Shown here piece by piece: positions 1 through 8,000 of a DNA stretch of 11,228 bases. The stretch's first letter is position 1; every line of letters begins with the position of its first letter. The position numbers and the translations under genes are program-made. The notes under the pieces are model-generated. The model did not search any database. It worked only from the letters and a program-made list of their open reading frames with translations, and had not been told where the DNA came from. The DNA is taken from the NCBI GenBank assembly GCA_045657205.1, contig JAZOSS010000085.1, positions 1 to 11,228 of the forward strand, read 5' to 3'. Origin of the DNA: RGIG7213 sp045657205. GTDB taxonomy: Bacteria; Bacillota; Clostridia; Oscillospirales; CAG-272.

Positions 1-215
1 TTGACGGTATGGATGCACTTTTGTCAACGGTTCAGATGCCGACGGGACTTCCCGTGGCAACGGTTGCTATAAACGGTGCAAAGAATGCCGCACATCTCGC
101 AATACAGATGATCGCTTTGACAGATGAAGCACTTGCTGAAAAGCTCGATGAGGCAAGAGCAAAAATGCGTGAAGACGTACTTAAAAAAGATAAAGAACTT
201 CAGGAAAAAATATAA
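1..215 (+). CDS. purE: N5-carboxyaminoimidazole ribonucleotide mutase / AIR carboxylase PurE, 3' end only
   Basis: This is the C-terminal part (about 70 residues) of PurE, which forms carboxyaminoimidazole ribonucleotide (CAIR) in purine synthesis. The gene enters from the left edge with codons in frame from base 3, so the start and the N-terminal nucleotide-binding half are not visible. The fragment carries the stretch DGMDALLSTVQMPTGLPVAT followed by a VAINGAKNAAHLA segment, a PurE hallmark that packs around the active site of the octamer. It ends in a charged helix rich in Lys and Glu, as is usual for bacterial PurE. The first ATG visible, at base 9, is an internal methionine and not the start. 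PurM follows after 14 nt, so the two are co-transcribed. Whether the enzyme is the PurK-dependent mutase or the direct carboxylase cannot be decided from this fragment. Confidence 0.93.
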   Translation, partial: DGMDALLSTVQMPTGLPVATVAINGAKNAAHLAIQMIALTDEALAEKLDEARAKMREDVLKKDKELQEKI

Positions 216-221
216 GGAAGG
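215..221 (+). promoter_or_regulatory. Shine-Dalgarno site of purM
   Basis: AGGAAGG lies directly after the purE stop codon and 8 nt before the ATG at 230. It fixes that ATG as the purM start, because the in-frame TTG at 224 sits only 2 nt from the site. A closely similar leader precedes purL. Confidence 0.8.
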
Positions 222-229
222 TTTTGAAA

Positions 230-1267
230 ATGAATAAGAGTTACAGTGAAAGCTACAAGCAGGCAGGCGTTGATATCACAGCTGGGTACCGTGCTGTTGA
301 GCTTATGAAAAAGCATATCGCATCGACAACGACGTCGGGTGTTGTTTCCGGTATAGGCGGATTCGGCGGATTGTTTGAGCCGAATATAAAGGGAATGACA
401 GCTCCCGTTTTGGTTTCGGGAACTGACGGTGTCGGTACGAAGCTTAAGATAGCATTTATACTTGACAAGCACGACACAGTCGGTATAGACTGCGTTGCAA
501 TGTGCGTAAACGATGTTGTATGTTGCGGTGCCGCTCCCTTGTTTTTCCTTGATTACATAGCGTGCGGAAAGAACGTTCCTGAAAAAATAGCGTCGATCGT
601 ATCAGGTATAGCTGACGGCTGCCGTCAGTCCGGTGCGGCACTTATCGGCGGTGAAACGGCAGAAATGCCCGGCTTCTATCCGATAGACGAATACGACCTT
701 GCAGGATTTACAGTCGGTATGGTCGATAAACCCAGAATAATAGACAATTCAAAGATAAAAGACGGAGATGTTATAATTGCACTTCCTTCAAGCGGTGTTC
801 ACTCAAACGGATTTTCGCTTGTAAGACGTGTGCTTCTCAAGGATGAAAAGAACGCGTTTACTCATTCTGATGAGCTCGGTATGACGATAGGCGAATCTCT
901 CCTTACACCTACAAAGATCTATGTAAAACCTATCCTTGCACTTATGGAAAAGGTAAACGTAAAGGGTGTTTCCCACATAACAGGCGGCGGATTTTACGAA
1001 AATATCCCGAGAACTATCCCCGAAGGCTTCGGTGCATCCGTTGAAAAATCAAAGGTACAGATCCCCCCGATATTCTCTCTTATCCAGAAAGAGGGCGATA
1101 TTCCTGTACGTGATATGTTCAATACGTTCAATATGGGTGTCGGTATGTGCGTTGTCGTTTCCGCTGAAGAAGCTGACGAGGCAGTAAGGGTGCTCAACGA
1201 AAACGGTGAAAAGGCATACGTAATGGGCGAAGTAAAAGCAGGTATTGAGGGCGTTAAGATATGGTAA
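230..1267 (+). CDS. purM: Phosphoribosylformylglycinamidine cyclo-ligase (AIR synthetase) PurM
   Basis: PurM closes the imidazole ring: FGAM + ATP gives AIR, step 5 of the pathway, in the cytoplasm. From the ATG at 230 the protein has 345 residues, the usual PurM length. Motifs in order are the typical N-terminal SYSESYKQAGVD (residues 4-15), the glycine-rich GGFGGLF (43-49), SGTDGVGTKLK (63-73, with the conserved Asp), GIDCVAMCVNDV (85-96), GGETAEMPG (140-148), then SSGVHSNGFSLVRR, HITGGGFYENIPR and FNMGVGM, which build the AIRS fold and the ATP site. The start is set by a good Shine-Dalgarno site 8 nt upstream. The 3' end overlaps purN by 7 nt (ATGGTAA), so the two are probably translationally coupled. 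Nothing is missing or unusual. Confidence 0.97.
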   Translation: MNKSYSESYKQAGVDITAGYRAVELMKKHIASTTTSGVVSGIGGFGGLFEPNIKGMTAPVLVSGTDGVGTKLKIAFILDKHDTVGIDCVAMCVNDVVCCGAAPLFFLDYIACGKNVPEKIASIVSGIADGCRQSGAALIGGETAEMPGFYPIDEYDLAGFTVGMVDKPRIIDNSKIKDGDVIIALPSSGVHSNGFSLVRRVLLKDEKNAFTHSDELGMTIGESLLTPTKIYVKPILALMEKVNVKGVSHITGGGFYENIPRTIPEGFGASVEKSKVQIPPIFSLIQKEGDIPVRDMFNTFNMGVGMCVVVSAEEADEAVRVLNENGEKAYVMGEVKAGIEGVKIW

Positions 1268-1860
1268 AGATAGCCGTACTTGTTTCAGGCGGTGGAACAA
1301 ACCTGCAGGCACTTATAGATGCTGAAAAGTCGGGTATTATCAAAAGCGGAAAAATAAGTCTTGTCATATCAAACAAAAAAGACGCCTACGCTCTTACAAG
1401 AGCAAAAGAAAACAACATAAAAACAGCTACGGTCATCAAGAAAGATTATCCCACGCAAGCCGATTTTGAAAAAGAGATAATATCTTTGCTTGAAGAAAAC
1501 GAAATAGAGCTTATAGTTCTTGCAGGGTTTATGTGCATACTTTCTGCGGACTTTACAAAGAAGTACGAAAACAGAATTATAAATGTTCATCCTTCACTTA
1601 TTCCTTCGTTTTGCGGTGCTGGCTTCTACGGACTTCACGTACACGAGGCGGCACTTGCTTACGGAGTCAAGGTGACGGGTGCTACGGTACACTTCGTAAA
1701 TGAGATTCCCGACGGCGGAAAGATAATCGCGCAAAAGGCTGTTGAAATACAGGACGGCGACACGCCCGAAGTATTACAAAAGCGTGTTATGGAAAATGCC
1801 GAATGGATAATACTTCCCGAGGCGACAGAAAAAATATGTAAACAAATAAAGGAGAGCTGA
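1261..1860 (+). CDS. purN: Phosphoribosylglycinamide formyltransferase (GAR transformylase) PurN
   Basis: PurN transfers the formyl group of 10-formyltetrahydrofolate to GAR, giving FGAR (step 3). The 199-residue length is normal. The N-terminus has VSGGGTNLQAL (8-18, phosphate binding), followed by AGFMCIL (88-94) and NVHPSLIPSF (from 108). The catalytic Asn-His pair is N108/H110, and the catalytic Asp is D151 in IPDGGKI. Residues 118-128 (CGAGFYGLHVH) carry the slightly longer loop I associate with Firmicutes PurN. The start codon lies inside the end of purM (7-nt overlap), with GAGGG at 1247-1251 as the ribosome binding site. The stop codon is 1 nt before the next ATG. Because PurN depends on folate, this strain does not rely only on the formate-dependent PurT route. 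Confidence 0.97.
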   Translation: MVKIAVLVSGGGTNLQALIDAEKSGIIKSGKISLVISNKKDAYALTRAKENNIKTATVIKKDYPTQADFEKEIISLLEENEIELIVLAGFMCILSADFTKKYENRIINVHPSLIPSFCGAGFYGLHVHEAALAYGVKVTGATVHFVNEIPDGGKIIAQKAVEIQDGDTPEVLQKRVMENAEWIILPEATEKICKQIKES

Positions 1861-1861
1861 A

Positions 1862-2572
1862 ATGCAGTTGTATGATATAAAGAAGCTTCTTTCCGAAAAT
1901 ACGTATCCCGGAAGAGGTATAATAATAGGTAAATCAAAGGACGGAAAATACGCCGTTACGGCTTACTTCATAATGGGCAGAAGCGTAAACTCACGTAACA
2001 GAGTATTCGTTGCCGAAGGAGAAGACGTAAGAACGAAGGCATACGATCCTTCAAAGCTTAAAGATCCCTCCCTTATCATCTATTATCCCGTAAGAAAGCA
2101 CGAAAACAAGCTTATCGTAACAAACGGCGACCAGACGGATACCGTTTACGAATCTCTCAAGGAAGGCGGATGCTTCACCCGCGCTCTCCGTACAAGAGAA
2201 TTTGAGCCCGATGCACCTAACTTCACACCCAGAATAAGCGGTATGCTCACGTTTGCCGACGGCGATTTCTCTTATAAAATGAGCATTTTGAAGAGTGCTG
2301 ACGAAAAAGGCTCTGCTTGTAACAGATACTTCTACGAATACGAACCGATCTGCGGTATCGGTCACTTTATCCATACGTATATGCACGACGGCGATCCTAT
2401 CCCCACGTTTGAAGGCGAACCCGAAAGAATAGAGATCGACGGTGATATAAACGCTTTTGCGGATATGCTCTGGCAGAATCTCAACGAAGATAATAAAGTG
2501 TCTTTGTTCGTACGCTATATAGACCTTGCGACGGGCGAAACGAAAACCGTTATCGAAAATAAAAACAAATAA
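1862..2572 (+). CDS. purO: IMP cyclohydrolase, stand-alone PurO-type
   Basis: The product is a 236-residue protein that I assign to the PurO-type IMP cyclohydrolase family, which closes FAICAR to IMP, the last step of the pathway. The N-terminal region has YPGRGIIIGKS (15-25) and YFIMGRSVNSRNRVFV (35-50). These match the family pattern YPGRG...YF..GRS..SRNR and contain the conserved Arg and Asn residues. A second conserved-looking block is EYEPICGIGHFIHTYMHDGD. The fold is the Ntn-hydrolase-like one, unrelated to the methylglyoxal-synthase-like cyclohydrolase half of E. coli PurH. Position supports the call: the gene sits between purN and an AICAR transformylase that lacks its own cyclohydrolase domain. 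AAAGGAG ends 7 nt before the ATG, 14 nt separate the stop from the next gene, and the gap to purN is 1 nt. The function is inferred from motifs and context; PurO was characterised in archaea. Confidence 0.88.
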   Translation: MQLYDIKKLLSENTYPGRGIIIGKSKDGKYAVTAYFIMGRSVNSRNRVFVAEGEDVRTKAYDPSKLKDPSLIIYYPVRKHENKLIVTNGDQTDTVYESLKEGGCFTRALRTREFEPDAPNFTPRISGMLTFADGDFSYKMSILKSADEKGSACNRYFYEYEPICGIGHFIHTYMHDGDPIPTFEGEPERIEIDGDINAFADMLWQNLNEDNKVSLFVRYIDLATGETKTVIENKNK

Positions 2573-2586
2573 TCAAGGAGAAAAAG

Positions 2587-3771
2587 ATGAAAGAATTTGA
2601 ACTCAAATACGGTTGTAACCCCAACCAGAAGCCCTCGAAAATATTTATGGACAACGGTGACGAGCTTCCCATTGAAGTTCTTTCGGGCAGACCCGGATAC
2701 ATCAACTTTCTTGATGCTTTTAACTCCTATCAGCTCGTAAAAGAACTCAAAGCAGCAACAAACCTTCCTTCCGCAGCATCCTTCAAGCACGTTCCTCCCG
2801 CAGGTGCGGCAGTCGGCGTTCCGCTTGACGATACACTCAAGAAGATATATTTCGTTGAAGATATCCCCGGATTTGATGAATCTCCCCTTGCCTGGGCTTA
2901 CGCAAGAGCAAGAGGTACTGACAGAATGTCATCCTTCGGTGACTGGATCGCACTTTCCGACGTTTGCGACAAAGCAACGGCACTTATCATAAAGCGTGAG
3001 GTTTCCGACGGCGTTATAGCTCCCGGCTATACGGACGAAGCGCTTGAAATACTCAAAGCAAAGCGCAAGGGCGCGTACAATATCGTTAAAATAGATGAAA
3101 ATTATACTCCCGACCCTATCGAACGCAAGCAGGTATACGGCATTACGTTTGAGCAGGGAAGAAACGATCTTAAGATCGACAGCGATATTCTTTCCGACGT
3201 TGTAACAGCAAGAAAGGATATTCCCGAGGATGCAAAGCGCGACCTCGTTATCGCCCTCATTACGTTGAAGTACACACAGTCAAACTCCGTTTGCTACGCA
3301 AAGGGCGGTCAGACTATCGGTGTCGGCGCAGGCCAGCAGTCGAGAGTTCATTGCACACGCCTTGCGGGAAATAAGGCAGACGTATGGTTCTTGCGTCAGC
3401 ATCCCAAGACGCTTGCACTTCAGTTCAAAGAGGGAATGGCTCTTGCCGATAAAAATAACTGCATCGACGTATACGTATCCGAGGATCATGAGGATGTAAC
3501 GGGTGATGACGTATGGCAGAACTTCTTTGCAGTACGTCCCGAACCCATAACACGTGAAGAAAAGAAAGAATACCTTTCAAAGATGACGGGTGTTTCTCTC
3601 GGTTCTGATGCTTTCTTCCCGTTCTCCGATAACATCGAACGTGCAAGAAGAAGCGGTGTTGAATATATAGCAGAACCCGGCGGCTCTATCCGTGACGATG
3701 TCGTTATCGAATGTGCCGATAAATACGGAATGGCAATGGCATTTACAAAGATCCGTCTGTTCCACCATTAA
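2587..3771 (+). CDS. purH: AICAR formyltransferase, stand-alone (PurH C-terminal type without cyclohydrolase domain)
   Basis: The 394-residue enzyme transfers a formyl group from 10-formyltetrahydrofolate to AICAR, giving FAICAR (step 9). The N-terminal methylglyoxal-synthase-like cyclohydrolase domain of ordinary PurH is absent, and the protein starts directly at the transformylase domain (KYGCNPNQKP, residues 7-16). The catalytic Lys-His pair is K67/H68 in SFKHVPPAGAAVG. Further blocks are ARARGTDRMSSFGD, REVSDGVIAPGY, KYTQSNSVCYAK (228-239), GAGQQSRVHCTRLAG, SDAFFPFSDN and the C-terminal RLFHH. Length and motifs follow the C-terminal half of human ATIC, whereas E. coli PurH has a shorter transformylase. 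AAGGAG sits 6 nt before the ATG. The missing cyclohydrolase activity is supplied by the gene just upstream. The symbol purH is used loosely, for the activity only. Confidence 0.93.
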   Translation: MKEFELKYGCNPNQKPSKIFMDNGDELPIEVLSGRPGYINFLDAFNSYQLVKELKAATNLPSAASFKHVPPAGAAVGVPLDDTLKKIYFVEDIPGFDESPLAWAYARARGTDRMSSFGDWIALSDVCDKATALIIKREVSDGVIAPGYTDEALEILKAKRKGAYNIVKIDENYTPDPIERKQVYGITFEQGRNDLKIDSDILSDVVTARKDIPEDAKRDLVIALITLKYTQSNSVCYAKGGQTIGVGAGQQSRVHCTRLAGNKADVWFLRQHPKTLALQFKEGMALADKNNCIDVYVSEDHEDVTGDDVWQNFFAVRPEPITREEKKEYLSKMTGVSLGSDAFFPFSDNIERARRSGVEYIAEPGGSIRDDVVIECADKYGMAMAFTKIRLFHH

Positions 3772-3791
3772 TATAAGGTTGAGGAATTGAA

Positions 3792-5069
3792 ATGAATATA
3801 CTTGTTGTAGGCGGCGGCGGCCGTGAACATGCGATAATCAAAAAGCTTAAAGAAAATAAAAGCATAACGAAAATATACGCACTTCCCGGTAACGGAGGCA
3901 TATCTCTTGATGCTGAGTGCGTAAACATAGGCGCAAAGGATATTGACGGTATCGTTAAATTTGCAACAGAAAACAAAATTGATTTTGCAGTAGTTGCACC
4001 CGATGATCCGTTGGTTCTCGGTGCTGTCGATGCACTTCATAAAGTCGGCATAAAATGCTTCGGTCCGTGTGCAAATGCGGCGATTATCGAAGGCAGTAAG
4101 GTCTTTTCAAAGGATCTTATGAAAAAATATAATATCCCCACAGCGTACTATGAAACATTCAATGATAAAGAAGCAGCTGTAAAATATCTTGAATCCTCGG
4201 CATATCCGACTGTTATCAAAGCAGACGGACTTGCACTCGGTAAAGGTGTTGTAATTGCAGAGAACTTTGAAAGCGCAAAGGCGGCTGTCATTTCGATGAT
4301 GGAAGATAAGATATTCGGTGAAAGCGGTTCGAATATCGTTATCGAGCAGTTTTTAAAGGGTGTTGAAGTATCCGTTTTGGCTTTCACAGACGGAAAAACA
4401 GTCGTTCCTATGGTCTCGTCGATGGACCACAAGCGCGCACTTGATAACGACAAAGGCGATAACACGGGCGGTATGGGTACGATCGCTCCCAACCCTTACT
4501 ATACATCTGAAATTGCTGACAGATGTATGAAGGAAATCTTTATCCCGACTGTTGAAGCAATGAAAAAAGAGGGAAGAACGTTCAAAGGGTGCCTCTATTT
4601 CGGTCTTATGATATGCGATGGCAAACCGTACGTTATCGAATATAACTGCCGTTTCGGAGATCCCGAAACACAGGTCGTTTTGCCTCTTTTGAAGTCCGAT
4701 CTGTTTGAAATAATGCAGGCAGTTGAAAATGAAACGCTTGCGGAAACAAACGTAGAGTTTGATAACGGCGCGGCGTGCTGTGTTGTTATAGCATCGGGCG
4801 GTTATCCCAAAAAGTACGAAACGGGTAAGAAGATAACCTTCGGTAATGTTGACACGCTTGATGACGTCACCGTGTATCACGCAGGAACAAAGATGTCGGA
4901 AGAGGGAGAAATACTTACCTCGGGCGGACGTGTTCTCGGTGTTACGGCAACAGCAGAAGATCTCAAGTCTGCTATCGACAAGGCTTATAGAGCCGCAAAT
5001 ATGATAGATTTTGAAAAGAAGCACATGCGCTCCGATATCGGTGCGACTGCGCTCAAAGCACTTAAATAA
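3792..5069 (+). CDS. purD: Phosphoribosylamine--glycine ligase (GAR synthetase) PurD
   Basis: PurD joins phosphoribosylamine and glycine at the cost of ATP to form GAR (step 2). It is 425 residues, the normal length. The N-terminal domain opens with MNILVVGGGGREHA (1-14), a PurD signature, followed by a LPGNGGIS segment. The ATP-grasp core is seen in VIKADGLALGKGV (141-153), EQFLKGVEVSVLAFTDG and DHKRALDNDKGDNTGGMG. The metal- and substrate-binding block EYNCRFGDPETQ occupies 283-294. The C-terminal domain contains CCVVIASGGYPKKYETGK. GAGG at 3781-3784 lies 7 nt before the ATG, and 20 nt separate the gene from the preceding stop codon. Glycine is a substrate, so the glycine supply matters for this operon. 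Confidence 0.97.
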   Translation: MNILVVGGGGREHAIIKKLKENKSITKIYALPGNGGISLDAECVNIGAKDIDGIVKFATENKIDFAVVAPDDPLVLGAVDALHKVGIKCFGPCANAAIIEGSKVFSKDLMKKYNIPTAYYETFNDKEAAVKYLESSAYPTVIKADGLALGKGVVIAENFESAKAAVISMMEDKIFGESGSNIVIEQFLKGVEVSVLAFTDGKTVVPMVSSMDHKRALDNDKGDNTGGMGTIAPNPYYTSEIADRCMKEIFIPTVEAMKKEGRTFKGCLYFGLMICDGKPYVIEYNCRFGDPETQVVLPLLKSDLFEIMQAVENETLAETNVEFDNGAACCVVIASGGYPKKYETGKKITFGNVDTLDDVTVYHAGTKMSEEGEILTSGGRVLGVTATAEDLKSAIDKAYRAANMIDFEKKHMRSDIGATALKALK

Positions 5070-5074
5070 GGAAG
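5068..5074 (+). promoter_or_regulatory. Shine-Dalgarno site that sets the purL start
   Basis: AAGGAAG overlaps the purD stop codon and lies 8 nt before the ATG at 5083. The reading frame is open upstream to an ATG at 5011 inside purD, but that earlier ATG has no comparable site and would add 24 residues unlike any PurL N-terminus. Confidence 0.8.
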
Positions 5075-5082
5075 TTTTGAAT

Positions 5083-8000
5083 ATGGTTTACAGAATATAT
5101 ACCGAAAAAAAGCCTTCGCTTTCAAACGAAGCGGCATCGCTTTGCGCTGAGCTTTCGACACAGCTCGGTATAGCGAGCCTTAAAAGCGTAAGACTTCTCA
5201 ACAGATACGATGTTGAAAATCTTGACGAGGCACTTTTTGAAAAAAGTATAAACACGGTCTTTTCCGAGCCTCAGCTTGACTGCGTCTACAGAGAACTCCC
5301 CGAGTACGGCAACTGCTACGTTTTTGCCGTTGAATACCTCCCCGGTCAGTTCGATCAGAGAGCTGACTCCGCCGCACAGTGCATACAGCTTCTTACAGGT
5401 GCAGAACGCCCCGTTGTAAGAACGGCAAAGGTCTACTATCTTGAAGGCGAGCTTTCAGACGAGCAGAAGGCAAAAATAGAAAAGTACATCATCAACCCCG
5501 TAGAATCGAGAAAAGCATCGCTTGAAAAATGCGATACGCTTAAAGCGATATACGATATTCCCACGTCGGTAGAAACACTTGATGGATTTATTGATCTTGA
5601 AGGTGAAGAGCTTGCGGAGTTTGTTAAGAAATATTCCCTTGCGATGGATGCTGACGATATCCGTTTCTGCCGTGACTATTTCAGAAGTGAAAAGCGCGAT
5701 CCCACTATAACGGAAATAAGAATGATAGATACGTATTGGTCTGACCATTGCCGTCATACCACGTTCTTGACGACTATCGACTCCGCAGATATAGAAGATC
5801 CCGACGTAAAGCAGGCGTACGATGCTTATATAAAAATAAGAGCAGAGCTTGGAAGAACGAAGCCCATTAACCTTATGGACATCGCAACGATCGGTGCAAG
5901 ATATCTTAAAGTAAAAGGAAAGCTTCCGAGAATTGACGAAAGTGAAGAAATAAACGCATGTACTGTTAAAGTTGACGTTGACGTTGACGGTGAAATACAG
6001 AAGTGGCTTCTTCTTTTCAAAAACGAAACACACAACCATCCTACGGAGATCGAGCCGTTCGGCGGTGCGGCAACGTGTATCGGCGGTGCTATCCGTGACC
6101 CGCTTTCAGGCCGTGCGTACGTATACCAGGCTATGCGTGTAACGGGTGCGGCTGATCCTCACGTATCGGTTGCGGATACGATCCCCGGTAAGCTTCAGCA
6201 AAGAAAGATCGTAACGACGGCGGCGGCAGGTTATTCCTCATACGGTAACCAGATCGGTCTTGCAACAGGCCAGGTAGATGAAATATACCACCCCGGTTAC
6301 GTTGCAAAAAGACTTGAGATCGGTACTGTCGTAGGTGCCGCTCCCGAAGAAAACGTCGTACGTGAAGTGCCGGCACCCGGTGACGTTGTCGTACTTTTGG
6401 GCGGAAGAACGGGACGTGACGGTTGCGGCGGTGCAACGGGCTCGTCAAAATCTCACACGGCTGAATCCATACACACGTGCGGTGCAGAGGTCCAGAAGGG
6501 TAACGCACCCGAGGAAAGAAAACTTCAAAGACTTATGAGAAATCCCAAAGCGTCAACTCTCATAAAGAGATGTAACGACTTTGGTGCAGGCGGTGTATCC
6601 GTTGCTATCGGTGAGCTTGCAGACGGTCTTTATATAAACCTTGACAGCGTACCGAAAAAGTACGACGGTCTTGACGGTACAGAACTTGCAATAAGTGAAT
6701 CACAGGAAAGAATGGCAGTTGTACTTGATCCTGCTGATGTTGAAAAGTTTATCGCTATTGCTAAGGAAGAAAACCTTGAGTCAACTATCGTTGCAAAGGT
6801 TACTGAAGAAAAACGCCTTAAAATGGAATGGTGCGGTAAAGTTATCGTCGATATCTCCCGTGACTTCCTTAATTCAAACGGTGCTGAAAAGCATATAAGC
6901 GTTTGCACTCCCGCAAAGAAAATAACACCCAAAACGGTGTCCGGCTCCTTTACGGATGAATATAAAAAGCTTGCAAGCGATTATAACGTCTGTTCAAAGA
7001 GAGGACTTTCGGAAAGATTTGACTCAACTATCGGTGCTGCCACGGTTCTTATGCCCTTCGGCGGTAAGTATCAGCGCACACCTGCACAGACGATGATCGC
7101 AAAGCTTCCCGTCGGACCTCACAAAACAAATACGGCATCCGTCATTGCATGGGGCTACAATCCCTTTATAATGTCCGAAAATCAGTACGTCGGTGCATAT
7201 CTTTCCGTTGTTGAATCTCTCTGTAAGCTTGCTTGCAGCGGTGTTGACAGCCCCGATATGTATCTTACGTTCCAGGAATATTTTGAAAAGCCGAAGGACG
7301 ATCCCAAACGCTGGGGCAAGCCGTTTGCGGCATTGCTCGGTGCGCTTACCGCACAGCTTGACTTTGAAATTGCTTCAATCGGCGGTAAGGACTCAATGAG
7401 CGGTACGTTTGAAAATATCGACGTTCCTCCCACACTCGTTTCTTACGCTGTCGGTTGCGGTGACTGCCGTAACGCTGTATCCCCTGAATTCAAGAAAGCA
7501 GGCTCAAAGGTCGTTCTTATAACACCCGAATACCGTGAAAACGGTCTTCCCACGGTTCAGTCCCTTAAAGATAATTTCGCACTCGTTGCAAAGCTTATAA
7601 AAGCAGGTCACGTTCTTTCCGCTTATACACCTGTATACGGCGGCGTTGCTGAGGGTATAATGAAGATGGCACTCGGTAACAAGATCGGTTTTGCATTTGA
7701 TGCAAACGTGACGATGGACGAAATATTCGGTTATTCCTACGGAAGTTTCATAATCGAACTTGACTGTACGTGCGATATAGGAAAAACACTCGGTTATACA
7801 ACAGAAGAATACGCACTTTCATATAAAGCTGAAAAAGTATGTATGTGCAGTGTTGAAAAGCTTTACGAAGATGAGCTTGAAGACGTTTACTCCTGCAATA
7901 TCGACTACGAAAAGAAGGATATAACACCTTATTCGTATAAAGCATCGTCATATCCCTCACCGAAGGTGGGCATTGCAAAGCCTAAGTTCCTCATTCCCGT

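Noticed and set aside
4353..5024. Open frame of 223 codons on the minus strand across purD
   Set aside because: It is antisense to the ATP-grasp and C-terminal domains of a clear purD and has low-complexity, Cys/Phe/Arg-rich composition typical of shadow frames.
5011..5082. Upstream extension of purL to the ATG at 5011
   Set aside because: It overlaps the end of purD in another frame and lacks a ribosome binding site. A good site precedes the ATG at 5083, where the sequence begins to look like PurL.
5971..5988. GTTGAC triplet repeat as a possible phase-variable tract
   Set aside because: The unit is six bases, so copy changes would not shift the frame, and three copies are too few to expect frequent slippage.
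5455..6039. Open frame of 194 codons on the minus strand inside purL
   Set aside because: It is a shadow of purL, with Phe/Tyr/Lys-rich composition and no motif.
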